A stretch of DNA of 64,000 bases from CAZMGB01 sp964565775 (lineage in GTDB: Bacteria > Chloroflexota > Dehalococcoidia > DSTF01 > JALHUB01). Made by a program: the position numbers and the translations under genes. Location: the NCBI GenBank assembly GCA_964565775.1, contig CAZMGB010000010.1, positions 1 to 64,000 on the forward strand. The letters are read 5' to 3'. The notes under the pieces were generated by a model, which searched no databases, had not been told where the DNA came from, and was given only the letters and a program-made list of their open reading frames with translations. Shown here one piece after another: positions 41,783 through 51,077 of the stretch; the first letter of the stretch is position 1; every line of letters starts with the position of its first letter.

Positions 41783-43312
41783 GTGACGAGAGCAGTCATC
41801 GTGGGATCGGGGATGGCCGGCCTGACGGCGGGAGCCTACCTTGCGCGTCAAGGCTGCGAAGTGGACGTGTTCGAGCAGGCCGACCGGATCGGGGGCGTTA
41901 CGGCGACGCTGCGGAAGGAAGGGTTCGCCTGGGACCTGGGGCCGCTGATGGTGGAGGGCTTCGGGCCGGGCGAACCGGTCGGCAAGATACTGGCCGAACT
42001 GGGCTGCGCCGACCGGGTGGAACTGGTGCGCGCCGATCGGGGGATCGCTTTTCCAGACTACCGCGTGTTCCGTCCGCCGGAATACCTCGGCCCCTACTGG
42101 CGGCGGGAAAAGCTGAAGGAGGTCTTTCCGAAGGAGGCGGACGGCTTAGACCGATACTATCGCTTCTACGACACCATGCTGGACCTGATGACCCTCGCGC
42201 GGCAGGCGGAGGAGGCGAGCCTGTTACCCTCCCTCCCCTTGAAGCTACGAATGGCATTGCTGTTCAGGCGCGTCAAGCAATATGAGACGTGGAACGCGCA
42301 GCAGGTCATGGACCATTTCTTCAGCGACCCGAGACTGAAGGCCTTTTTCCTGGGCATACTGGCCGACATGGTCGTGTGCCCGTCTGAGTTCGTCGGGTTG
42401 GGCATCCCCAGCGTCAACCAGGAACCCGCGTTCGACACCCGGCTGCCGGCGAAGGTGTCGGCCATCGGGCCGCGTCTCACTTTCCAGTACGTGGTCGGCG
42501 GCTACGGCAACCTTGTCGAAGCCGTGGCCGCTGTCATCCGTGAGCACGGAGGGCGTCTGCATACCAGCCAGCCGGTGCGCCGGGTCTTGCTTGAGGGCGA
42601 GCGCGTGCGAGGTGTCGAGCTGGCCGATGGCGAGCGCAAGGACGCGGACCTGGTGATGGTGAGCGGCGCCGCCAGAGAAGGCTTCTTCAATCTGGTGGGA
42701 CGCGAGGCGCTGCCTTCCGACTTCGCCGCCAAGGTGGACGACGTACCCTTGATGGAGTCGGTGTTCATGGTGCACCTGGGCGTCGACATGGACCCCAGTC
42801 CGCACCAGGACGTCGCCCTCAACTACTACTACGGCACGTACGACGTCGAGGAAGGGGTTGCCCGCACTCGCCGCGGCGATTACCACGAGGGCAAAGACGG
42901 GTTCCTCATCTACATCCCTTCCTTCCACTCGCCCAGCATGGCTCCGCCCGGACAGCACGCTATTACGGTCTACACGATCGCCCCCAACAAGCTTGAGGGC
43001 GGTTGGGAGCAGCGACGCCAGGAAATGGTCGACAAGCTCCTCCACGAGGCCGAGAAGATTATCCCCGGCCTGAGGGAGCACGCCAGGGTGATCGTCTCCC
43101 TGACGCCGGTGGACTTCGGGCAGCTCACGCATATGCGGGAGCACCACTCCTTCGGCGGCTCCTGCCCGGTGATGAGCAAGAGTGGGGCGCCCCACCGTAC
43201 GCCGTTCAGGGGGCTGTGGTTCATCGGCGCCCAGAGCGAGTCGGCGGGTGGTGTGGCGAACGTCATACGGGGCGCGCGCAAGGCCGTCGATATGGCGCGG
43301 GCGGAGCTCTAG
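41783..43312 (+). CDS. CrtI-like FAD-dependent oxidoreductase
   Basis: This 509-residue flavoprotein of the phytoene desaturase / retinol saturase type has the dinucleotide fold AVIVGSGMAGLTAGAYLARQGCEVDVFEQADRIGG at the start, VVGGYGNLVEAVAAVIREHGGRL with the second FAD contact, and the C-terminal GLWFIGAQSESAGGVANVIRGARKAVDMA. The start is GTG with GGAGGTGA nearby. Proteins of this group (de)saturate isoprenoid or other hydrophobic chains. No carotenoid genes (crtB, crtY) are present, so a carotenoid role is not supported here. Confidence 0.88.
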   Translation: MTRAVIVGSGMAGLTAGAYLARQGCEVDVFEQADRIGGVTATLRKEGFAWDLGPLMVEGFGPGEPVGKILAELGCADRVELVRADRGIAFPDYRVFRPPEYLGPYWRREKLKEVFPKEADGLDRYYRFYDTMLDLMTLARQAEEASLLPSLPLKLRMALLFRRVKQYETWNAQQVMDHFFSDPRLKAFFLGILADMVVCPSEFVGLGIPSVNQEPAFDTRLPAKVSAIGPRLTFQYVVGGYGNLVEAVAAVIREHGGRLHTSQPVRRVLLEGERVRGVELADGERKDADLVMVSGAAREGFFNLVGREALPSDFAAKVDDVPLMESVFMVHLGVDMDPSPHQDVALNYYYGTYDVEEGVARTRRGDYHEGKDGFLIYIPSFHSPSMAPPGQHAITVYTIAPNKLEGGWEQRRQEMVDKLLHEAEKIIPGLREHARVIVSLTPVDFGQLTHMREHHSFGGSCPVMSKSGAPHRTPFRGLWFIGAQSESAGGVANVIRGARKAVDMARAEL

Positions 43313-43416
43313 GGCCGTGCGGAAGCGCTGTACGATATCGGGGCCGTGCTACCGCTTCCGGAACGTAGGCATCCCTACCGATGGTGGCGCCATAGCTGCT
43401 CAGAAGGAAGCAAGCC

Positions 43417-45006
43417 CTGCAGCAACTCAGCTTTGACCCGGGCGACCCGTGGTTTGAGATCGATGGCTGGCGTCTGGCCGCGCAGATCATCACGTTCGAG
43501 AACGTCTACGGACTCGACCCGGAGGCCGTGACGGTCGCTCGCCACGGGGAGCGAGCGAGCATAGCCTGCGGTCGCCTCACCTGGGCCGGTGGACGAGAGC
43601 GCTGCCAGGGCTGGGCCGCCATCGAGGCCACGACCACCGACGACGGGCTTCAGATCATTGTGTCCGCACGTCATCCCAACAGAATTCGCTGCCTGAAGCT
43701 CCTTCTGGCGGGCCTGCCGCCGGCGGACGTGACCGGCGCCTACTGGCAGCGAGTGCCCATTCCCAGGGATGGTCTCATCGTCAACTACCCCTGGCCCTTA
43801 CACACCCCTCTTGTCTTCCTCACCCCCTCCTCCGGCGAGCACTTGTACTTCCAGTCCCTGGATGATCGAGTGCGGGCGAAACGCTTCGCCTTCTACGAGC
43901 GCGAGGGCGCCCTCACCGCCGAGCTCATCTTCGAGGAGGCCGCCAGCGAAATGACCGGCACGGCGACGACGCCGCCCTGGCGCATCGGCCGCTGCGGCGA
44001 CCCAGGGGCCGTGGCCGCGCGGCACCTCGAGCACGTGGAGCGGGCGTACGGGTTGGAGCCCTGGGAGTCCCGCCGCGACGTGCCGGCCTGGGCCCGAGAC
44101 ATCGCCCTCGTTGCGTCGCTGCACGGCATGCACTGGAGCGGCTACGTCTTCAACACCTACGACCAGATGCTCGAAGCGCTGCGGCGGATCGCTGACCATA
44201 TCGAGGGCCGCCGCGTGCTCGGATACCTGCCCGGGTGGGAGGGGCGCTACTACTGGCAGTACGGCGACTACCGGCCCGAGCCGCGACTCGGCGGCGAAGA
44301 CGGCTTTCGTCGCCTGGCGGACGGGGCCCGCGAGCTGGGCGTGAAGCTGATGCCCATGTTCGGCACGAACTGCGCCAACAGCGGGCTGGAGGACTTCGAG
44401 CAGTGGGGCACGCCGTCGCTGCTCCGGTCGGCGAGCGGCCTCGAGTTCCAGGGAAACAAGCCGGACTGGGATGTCTCTCGCGCCCACGACCCCGGATGGC
44501 AGGCCTGGCTCAACCCGGGAGCCCCTGCTTGGCGTCACCGACTCGTCGACCAGGTGTCGCGGCTGGTCGAGCGCTATGACCTCCCGGCCGTCTTCTTCGA
44601 CACCAACGAGATGTGGACTAACGATCCCAACCATCCCGTCTACGAGGGACTCCTCGCCCTCCGTGACGGCTTGAGGAGCCGTTTCCCCGACCTGCTCATC
44701 GCGGGGGAGGGCTGGTACGACGCGCTGGGAGCGGTGATGCCCGTCTCCCATCTCGGCGCGCCCGGCCAATGGCCCGAAATCTTCTCGAAATACTGCCGGA
44801 GCTTCATGCATCTCTCCTCGGGCGACCCGAGCCGGGGCAGCACCGGCGTGCACGAGGCCGGCTTCCGCGAGTTCCGCCTCGCGCCGGATGCACCCTACTT
44901 CTGGCCGACGCTGACCGTCGTGGACGGCACCATCGAGCGGGCGATGGACCGGGTCGAGGAGGTCATCGCTCAAGCGAAGCACTACGCAGAAGCGTACCTG
45001 CGTTAG
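43417..45006 (+). CDS. Glycosidase-like (beta/alpha)8-barrel protein, apparent CTG start
   Basis: The product (about 529 residues) has an N-terminal beta-sandwich and a C-terminal TIM-barrel-like part with LGYLPGWEGRYYWQYGDYRPE, LGVKLMPMFGTNCANSGLEDFEQWG, YDLPAVFFDTNEMWTN and FPDLLIAGEGWYDALG. The last two strands carry the Asp and Glu expected of a retaining-type glycosidase pair (inference). I cannot name a GH family. The coding frame clearly continues upstream of the first GTG (43528) as FDPGDPWFEIDGWRLAAQI. Before the in-frame TAG (43393) there is no ATG, GTG or TTG, only a CTG at 43417, eight bases after AGAAGGA. An upstream frameshift is the alternative. Confidence 0.7.
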   Translation: MQQLSFDPGDPWFEIDGWRLAAQIITFENVYGLDPEAVTVARHGERASIACGRLTWAGGRERCQGWAAIEATTTDDGLQIIVSARHPNRIRCLKLLLAGLPPADVTGAYWQRVPIPRDGLIVNYPWPLHTPLVFLTPSSGEHLYFQSLDDRVRAKRFAFYEREGALTAELIFEEAASEMTGTATTPPWRIGRCGDPGAVAARHLEHVERAYGLEPWESRRDVPAWARDIALVASLHGMHWSGYVFNTYDQMLEALRRIADHIEGRRVLGYLPGWEGRYYWQYGDYRPEPRLGGEDGFRRLADGARELGVKLMPMFGTNCANSGLEDFEQWGTPSLLRSASGLEFQGNKPDWDVSRAHDPGWQAWLNPGAPAWRHRLVDQVSRLVERYDLPAVFFDTNEMWTNDPNHPVYEGLLALRDGLRSRFPDLLIAGEGWYDALGAVMPVSHLGAPGQWPEIFSKYCRSFMHLSSGDPSRGSTGVHEAGFREFRLAPDAPYFWPTLTVVDGTIERAMDRVEEVIAQAKHYAEAYLR

Positions 45007-45210
45007 GGCCGTGGAGCGACAACTCCCCAGCGGCATCCGCGGTGCCGGAGCGCTGGGTCGGCTGGAGCATCAAGGGCCCAGCAAAGCTTCAGTGGGAGGC
45101 TCTGTTGCCTCGAAGCTGAGGCCCCCAGCTTCGAATTCCCCCTGCCGTCCGCCTGGGTGGTAAGATGAACCTACAACCCGGTGAGCAAGGCCACGAAAAC
45201 GAGGTCAACC

Positions 45211-48204
45211 ATGGGAGTGCGTGAGACCGTCCTCAAGCACACGACCGCCCCCTATCTGGCGGCCGTGTTGAAGCTGATGGCCTCGACCTTCAACCGAGGG
45301 TCGGGCCTCAGAGCCGAGCTCTACCGGCGGCGCAACGGGACACTGGAGCCGTTCGACTCGAAGTACCAGTTCCGCACCGCCGACGGCGGCACGAACCTCC
45401 ATCTCAGCATCGAAGGAGGGCGGATGCGCGCCGGTGTGGGCCTCATCCCGAACCCCGACCTCATCGTGACGTTCCGCGACGTGACCGCCTTGCGCTCCTT
45501 CATGTCGCCCTTCGCCCGTTCCGACCCGCTGGACTTGTTGATCGACAACGACCTGTCGTTCGAAGGCAACATGAGCTATCTGGGCCGGCTCGGCCACCTC
45601 ACCGCCGTAGCCCGCAACCGTCGCTGGCGGCAAATGCTGAGCGAAACGGAGAGCACGGAGGGGGTAAAGGAGCGCGGCCATTCTATGCTGGAGGCATCCC
45701 GGATGGAGGGGCGGCGGGAGAACCTGCGCTGCCCACGTACGAAGGAGGTCGCCGTCCTCGACGACCCTTATCTCAGCCGCTACACCCTCGACGACTTCCC
45801 TCGACTCAAGGCGATGCGCGCTGAGTTCTTCGGCTCACGAGGCGATGTCTGCACAGAGCGGCCACGGCTGATAACGGAGTACTACAGGGAGCACGGCTTC
45901 GAGACCGACGCCGAGGGCCGCGAGATCGACCCAGGGTTGAGACAGGCCGGCGCACTCCGCCACCTCCTGGTCAACAAGGAGCCGCTCATCCGGCAGCGCG
46001 CCCTGCTCGCGGGAACCACGACCACCAAGTTCCCCGGTGTCGTCATTTATCCTGAACTGGGCGGAACCAACATCTGGTCGGAACTGACGACGGTCAGCAA
46101 TCGTGACCTGAACCCGTACCGCATCTCCGCCGAAGACGTCGACCTGCTCAATCAGGACATCTTCCCGTTCTGGATCGACCGCAACGTGCGGGAGTGGACG
46201 CGTCGGCAGTGGAACAACCCGCGCTGCCAGCAACTGGACGAACGCTGGGTTCTCTACTTCATGTGGAAGACCAACGCCGTCTCCCACACCATCCCCGATT
46301 ACCCGGCGGTGCTGCAAAGAGGTCTGCTCTCCTTTCGTGAGGACGCGGCCCGTCGCGAGGCGACGGCAGCCGACGAGCGGGCCCGCAACTTCTGTCGCGC
46401 GGCACAGATTGTGATCGAGGGCACGCTGCGCTACGCCGAGCGGCTGGCGGAGAAGGCAGAGTCCATAGCGGCGGAGCTGGAGCCCGACGACCCGGCGCAG
46501 GCGGAGCGGCGTGGCGAGCTCCTGGAGATGGCCCGTATCTGCCGCAAAGTACCCGCTGGACCATCCGAGTCGCTGCACGAGGCGCTGAGCGCGATCTGGA
46601 TCTGCAAGATCGCGTTGCACATGGAGAATATGAACGCCGGACTCTCCATTGGCCGGCTGGACACGTGGCTCCAGCCCTATTTCCTCCGCGACATCTCGGC
46701 CGCGCAGACCGAAGAGGAGCGGGAGGCTGTCATCCGGCGCGCCGTCGAGCTGATGGGGTCGTTCTTCCTGCAGTGCAATGACCATCTCCCGCTGGTGCCG
46801 AGTGCAGGCCTCCGGCTGTTCGCCGGCAGTTCGTCGGACATGGCGGTGACAATCGGCGGCGTCGACCGCGAGGGCAACAGCGCCGTCTGCGACATGACGT
46901 ACATCGTGCTCAAGGTCGCCGAGATGCTGACGCTGCGCGATCCCAACCTGAACGCCCGCTACCATCCGAAGGCCAACTCCGTCGAGTACCTGCGCCGGCT
47001 CTGTGAGGTGAACGTCATCACCACCGCGACGCCCTCGATTCACAATGACGAGGCGGTCATCGCCACACTGGTGAACCAGGGGTTCGCCCCGGAAGACGCG
47101 CGGGACTGGGGCGCCACTGGCTGCGTCGAGCCGACGAGCTGCGGCCGGCACTTCGGTCACACCAACTGCATGTTGCTGAACACGGTCGCAGCGCTGGAGA
47201 TGGCGCTGAACGACGGGTACCATCCGCTCGTTCGCGAGCAGATCGGTCCCCGTACCGGCGATGTCACTGACGCTAGCCGTTTCGACACCTTCGACAAGTT
47301 TCTGGCCGCCTACAAGGAGCAACTGGGCTACCTGATCGGGCAGTCGGTGGAGTACAACAACCTGCTGGGCCGGGCCCATCAGTACCTGCATCCGACGCCG
47401 CTCCTGTCGTCGCTGATCCAGGGATGCCTCGAAAGTGGGCGCGACGCTATCGACGGCGGCGCGAAGTACAACAGCTCCGGCGCAGCACTCGTCTCCGTCG
47501 CCGATGTCGTCGATAGCCTGCTTGCCATCAGGCAACTGGTGTACGAAGAGAAAGCGGTAGACTTCCGCACGCTGCTGCAGGCGCTCCGCGATGACTTTGT
47601 CGGTCACGAGGCGCTTCACGCCCGCATCATGAAGAGGGTGCCCAAGTTTGGCTCAGATGCTCCCGGTACGCGGGAAATGGCCGAAGACATCATCAACTTC
47701 ATCTATGACGAGTACCAGTCGAAGACGAACTACAGGGGCGGCCTCTACACGAGCGGCTTCTGGAGCATGTCGAACCACGTGGTGTTCGGCTCTCTCTCCG
47801 GCGCGCTGCCCAGCGGCCGCAAGCGCGGCAAGGCGTTCACCCCCGGCATCACGCCCACGGCATCGGCGTCTCCCAGCTTGCTCGACAACGTTCGCACGGT
47901 CGCTGCACTGGACCCGCTGAAGATGCCGAACAACATCGCATTCAACGTCAAGCTGACGCCGGCGCCCGGCGAGCCCCACGCCGACTTCGTCGAGCACGCC
48001 ACCGCCTACGCGAAGACCTACTTCGAGCTGGGCGGCATGCAGATGCAGTTCAACATGGTGACCACGGAGACCCTCCGCGACGCCATGGAGCACCCGGAGA
48101 ACTACCGCAACCTCATGGTCCGCATCTCCGGCTACAACGCCTACTTCGTCGAGCTTAATCGCGAGATGCAGATTGAGCTCATCGAGCGCGCGGAGTATCG
48201 CTAG
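45211..48204 (+). CDS. Glycyl radical enzyme 2 with N-terminal SCP2-like domain
   Basis: This unusual 997-residue protein combines an SCP2-like lipid-binding domain (about residues 1-145: LHLSIEGGRMRAGVGLIPNPDLIVTFRD, then DLLIDNDLSFEGNMSYLGRL) with a linker (about 146-230) and a full glycyl radical enzyme. The thiyl site is DWGATGCVEPTSCG (Cys638, Glu640); the radical Gly is in LMVRISGYNAYF (Gly974). IHNDEAVIATLVNQGFAPEDARDWG and YNSSGAALVSVADVVDSLLAI are family landmarks. The ATG at 45211 (GAGGT five bases upstream) is preferred to a GTG at 45181. The activase follows after 5 bases. The fused domain suggests a hydrophobic substrate. Confidence 0.92.
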   Translation: MGVRETVLKHTTAPYLAAVLKLMASTFNRGSGLRAELYRRRNGTLEPFDSKYQFRTADGGTNLHLSIEGGRMRAGVGLIPNPDLIVTFRDVTALRSFMSPFARSDPLDLLIDNDLSFEGNMSYLGRLGHLTAVARNRRWRQMLSETESTEGVKERGHSMLEASRMEGRRENLRCPRTKEVAVLDDPYLSRYTLDDFPRLKAMRAEFFGSRGDVCTERPRLITEYYREHGFETDAEGREIDPGLRQAGALRHLLVNKEPLIRQRALLAGTTTTKFPGVVIYPELGGTNIWSELTTVSNRDLNPYRISAEDVDLLNQDIFPFWIDRNVREWTRRQWNNPRCQQLDERWVLYFMWKTNAVSHTIPDYPAVLQRGLLSFREDAARREATAADERARNFCRAAQIVIEGTLRYAERLAEKAESIAAELEPDDPAQAERRGELLEMARICRKVPAGPSESLHEALSAIWICKIALHMENMNAGLSIGRLDTWLQPYFLRDISAAQTEEEREAVIRRAVELMGSFFLQCNDHLPLVPSAGLRLFAGSSSDMAVTIGGVDREGNSAVCDMTYIVLKVAEMLTLRDPNLNARYHPKANSVEYLRRLCEVNVITTATPSIHNDEAVIATLVNQGFAPEDARDWGATGCVEPTSCGRHFGHTNCMLLNTVAALEMALNDGYHPLVREQIGPRTGDVTDASRFDTFDKFLAAYKEQLGYLIGQSVEYNNLLGRAHQYLHPTPLLSSLIQGCLESGRDAIDGGAKYNSSGAALVSVADVVDSLLAIRQLVYEEKAVDFRTLLQALRDDFVGHEALHARIMKRVPKFGSDAPGTREMAEDIINFIYDEYQSKTNYRGGLYTSGFWSMSNHVVFGSLSGALPSGRKRGKAFTPGITPTASASPSLLDNVRTVAALDPLKMPNNIAFNVKLTPAPGEPHADFVEHATAYAKTYFELGGMQMQFNMVTTETLRDAMEHPENYRNLMVRISGYNAYFVELNREMQIELIERAEYR

Positions 48205-48209
48205 CTATC

Positions 48210-49148
48210 ATGGCGCAAAGCGACGTCATCACGGCTGGAGAATGCTCATCGCCCGAGAGCCGGCGGCCGCTGATCGTGGATGTGCGGAACAACTCGCTGG
48301 ACGATGGGCCCGGCATCAGGACCACCGTGTTCTTCAAGGGGTGCCCGCTGGCCTGTGTCTGGTGTCATAACCCGGAGGCAATCGACCACCGGCCGGAAAT
48401 CGCCTTTCTCGAGAAGGACTGCATCGCCTGCGGCGAGTGCATGCCGGTATGCGCGCCGCAAGCGCTGGGCGCCGGTCCCGCCGTATCCTTCGACCGCTCG
48501 CGCTGCAACCGCTGCGGCCTCTGTGCCGACGTCTGCCCCACCTATGCCCTCAAGCGCGTCGGCCGTTACTGGGAGATCGACCAGTTGCTGCCGCTCCTTC
48601 TCCGCGACCGGCCATTCTACCGCAACTCCGGCGGCGGAGTGACCCTCTCCGGCGGCGAACCGACGATGTTCCCCCGCTATGTCGAAGAGCTGCTCAGGCA
48701 ACTGAAGGCGTCAGGGATCCACACGCTGATGGAGACGAGCGGGCTGTTCCGGCTGGAGACGTTCTGCGAACATCTCCTCCCCTACCTGGACCAGATCTAC
48801 TACGACGTGAAGTTCGTCGACGGGGAGCTGCACCGGCGCTACACCGGACGGCCCAACCGGGTTGTCCTGGACAACCTGGCGGCCCTGGCCGAGCGTGTGC
48901 CCCGACGCGTCCTCCCCCGGATACCCTTGATCCCCGGTTTGACCGCCGAGCTGGATAACCTCCGGGCCATCGGCTCCTTCCTGCGGCGACTCGGCTTCTC
49001 GGAGGCCCGCCTTCTTCCCTACAACCCCCTCTGGGCTGAGAAGGCCACGAGTGTAGGAAGGGCGAGCGGCTATCGGCATGAGGGATGGCTGGCGCGGGAC
49101 GAACAGGCCGCCTGCGAGGCCGCCTTCTTCGAAGCCCTATGCGGTTGA
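48210..49148 (+). CDS. Glycyl radical enzyme activase (radical SAM)
   Basis: This 312-residue enzyme uses SAM and a [4Fe-4S] cluster to abstract H from the GRE glycine. The radical SAM motif is KGCPLACVWCHNP (Cys45-x3-Cys49-x2-Cys52). Two extra ferredoxin-type clusters follow: CIACGECMPVC and CNRCGLCADVC. This is the longer activase form of dehydratase/decarboxylase-type GREs. GGGVTLSGGEPTMFP and METSGLF are SAM-binding landmarks, as is YYDVKFVDGELHRRYTG. It starts 5 bases after GRE2 and is the only activase in the window, so it may also serve GRE1. Confidence 0.95.
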   Translation: MAQSDVITAGECSSPESRRPLIVDVRNNSLDDGPGIRTTVFFKGCPLACVWCHNPEAIDHRPEIAFLEKDCIACGECMPVCAPQALGAGPAVSFDRSRCNRCGLCADVCPTYALKRVGRYWEIDQLLPLLLRDRPFYRNSGGGVTLSGGEPTMFPRYVEELLRQLKASGIHTLMETSGLFRLETFCEHLLPYLDQIYYDVKFVDGELHRRYTGRPNRVVLDNLAALAERVPRRVLPRIPLIPGLTAELDNLRAIGSFLRRLGFSEARLLPYNPLWAEKATSVGRASGYRHEGWLARDEQAACEAAFFEALCG

Positions 49149-49244
49149 GGGAAGCATCCCGGGCAAGTAGGTGGCTTCTTGACCCGCCAGGAAACAGATG
49201 TGATATTGACACCTCACAATCGATCTCGGGGTCATCGGGTTGAG

Positions 49245-49566
49245 ATGGGAAACCCCAGGCTGATGAAGACTCAGCCGGACCGGGGACACAGCGTTTCCAA
49301 GGGGCCTGGAAGAATCGGAATCCTGTGGGATAGGCTCCGTTTCTACGTTCCGTACACATGGCGTTTCCTCGTCTTGCAACGTCCGGAACCGCTGATCTAC
49401 GGCATTGCCTTGACTGACCGATGTGATGGATATCGACGGCGAGTACGTGTGCTGTCGCGCCTCCGATGACATCTGCCCGGATTGTGGCCATGCCGCCTGC
49501 ACGGAACTCACGGAGTTTCAACGCCTGCGCCCGAGCGCGCTACTGGGCATGCTGAGATACTGGTGA
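49245..49566 (+). pseudogene. Radical SAM gene with large internal deletion
   Basis: Two pieces of what looks like one radical SAM protein are joined. The 5' piece (from MGNPRLMKTQ) ends RPEPLIYGIALTDRCD, which is the lead-in to a CxxxCxxC motif, but stops after its first Cys. In another frame, from about 49423, the 3' piece reads MDIDGEYVCCRASDDICPDC, then a GHAAC segment, and ends RLRPSALLGMLRYW with a stop at 49564-49566. This looks like the Cys-rich C-terminus of such enzymes. The catalytic core (roughly 250-300 codons) is missing. The stop overlaps the next start as GTGA, so the original gene was coupled to it. Genuine deletion or assembly collapse. Confidence 0.6.
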
Positions 49567-50858
49567 ACCGTCTGGATCACCTGCTGATACCCCTGGCAAC
49601 ACGCGCCATCCGCCGCTATCTTGTCGGAGCCGGCCAGCGCTGGGTCTTCGAGCCACCGCCCGAGGGCTGGCTACCACCGCGCCTCGAACGCACCTCGCTG
49701 TATCTGCACGTGCCATTCTGTCGCAACTGCTGTCCCTATTGTCCCTACACCAAGATCCCTTTCGATGCAGCGCTCGTGGAACCCTACACCCGGGCGGCGA
49801 TCGCCGAAGTCGACTGGTGGGCCGATGCGGTCGGGCCGGCCGAGATCACGAGCGTCTACATCGGCGGCGGCGCGCCGACGCTTGCGCTGGAGGCCGTCGC
49901 CAGCGTACTGAGGCGCGTGCGCGAACGCTTCCGCCTGACGGGGGATGTCTGCATCGAGACAAACCCCGCTGACGTGGACGCCGGAACCGTGAAGCAGCTA
50001 CACGATGCGGATGTTGCTCTCGTTTCGTTGGGCGTGCAATCCTTCCAGCCCAGGCATCTCGCAGTGCTCGGACGCAGCTACCCACCGCCCGTGGCGGAGC
50101 ACGCCCTCGCTTTGCTCGCAGAGAGCGGCTTTGACTCCATCAACGCGGATCTTATGTTCGCCCTGCCCGGACAGACGGTCGGTGACGTAGCTGCGGATCT
50201 GGCCCGCGCCGCACAGCTCGGCGCGAACCAGCTCACGACCTACCCTCTCTTCACGTTCCCGTACACCTCGGTGGGCAGGCACCGGCGTTTGACAGCAGTG
50301 CGCATGCCAGATCTGCGAACACGCCGGGCGCACTACCGGGCCATCGGCAGGTGGTGCGGGCAACACGGTTTCGAACGAGTGTCGGTGTGGGGCTTCAAGC
50401 GGGGCGCCGTTCCGCGCTACTCGTCGGTCACTCGGAACGGCTATGTCGGAATCGGCCCTGGGGCCGGGTCGCACCTTCCTGACGGATTCGTGCTCAACAC
50501 ATTCGATCTCAAGAGCTGGATACACGCAGCGCGTGCGGGACGAATGACAGTCGCACTGCGCATGGCGTTCGCCAGTCAGATGTCCGGCTGGTGGTGGCTG
50601 TACTGGCGCCTTTACGACACACGCATCCCGCTGGATGACCTCGACGCGGTGCTGGGCCAGGATGCGGCGAAGGCCCGCTGGTGGCTGAGAGCCGTGGCGC
50701 AGGCCGGGCTGGCGGTTCGTCGGGACGGGTACATTGAGCTGACCGAGCCGGGTGCGTTCTGGCTTCATCTTGCCCAGAACCACTTCGCCCTGAACTACGT
50801 GAACAAGCTGTGGACTGAGGCACGCCGCGAGCCGTGGCCGCAGGCGGTCTCGATCTGA
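49563..50858 (+). CDS. HemW-like (coproporphyrinogen III oxidase family) radical SAM protein
   Basis: The product (431 residues from GTG at 49563) has LYLHVPFCRNCCPYCPYTKIP with the Cys-x3-Cys-x2-Cys cluster motif. ITSVYIGGGAPTLALEAVASVLRRV, CIETNPADV, VSLGVQSFQPRHLAVLGRSY and FDSINADLMFALPGQTVGDVAAD are as in HemW/HemN. Classical HemW binds and transfers heme; this copy, among radical enzymes and with a divergent C-terminus, may act on another tetrapyrrole or substrate. An upstream in-frame ATG at 49482 would run through the preceding remnant; the GTGA overlap favours 49563. Confidence 0.85.
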   Translation: MNRLDHLLIPLATRAIRRYLVGAGQRWVFEPPPEGWLPPRLERTSLYLHVPFCRNCCPYCPYTKIPFDAALVEPYTRAAIAEVDWWADAVGPAEITSVYIGGGAPTLALEAVASVLRRVRERFRLTGDVCIETNPADVDAGTVKQLHDADVALVSLGVQSFQPRHLAVLGRSYPPPVAEHALALLAESGFDSINADLMFALPGQTVGDVAADLARAAQLGANQLTTYPLFTFPYTSVGRHRRLTAVRMPDLRTRRAHYRAIGRWCGQHGFERVSVWGFKRGAVPRYSSVTRNGYVGIGPGAGSHLPDGFVLNTFDLKSWIHAARAGRMTVALRMAFASQMSGWWWLYWRLYDTRIPLDDLDAVLGQDAAKARWWLRAVAQAGLAVRRDGYIELTEPGAFWLHLAQNHFALNYVNKLWTEARREPWPQAVSI

Positions 50859-51077
50859 TGACCCGGCTGACAGCCCACAGCCTTCCCCGCTATCGTGGCG
50901 GATGCGTCATCCGCGCCCCTTTCGCCACAAGGCCTCTGGCGTAAGCGCAAGCCTTCATGCTCACCGTGGGCCTTCCGCTTCACCGGTGGGCCTCCGGTCG
51001 ATGGCGCGACGCCTACGAGCGTTCGACCCCGGTGGGACGCGCACTCTCATCCGCGACCTGCCGCGTCAGTGTCGCGC

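Noticed and set aside
41783..43312. Carotenoid biosynthesis cluster
   Set aside because: The CrtI-like gene stands alone and the CrtC-like proteins lie 17 kb away in other modules; no phytoene synthase.
45835..47619. A 594-residue open frame on the minus strand opposite GRE2
   Set aside because: It is fully antisense to a gene with catalytic motifs along its length; its translation has low complexity typical of GC-rich mirror frames and no ribosome site.
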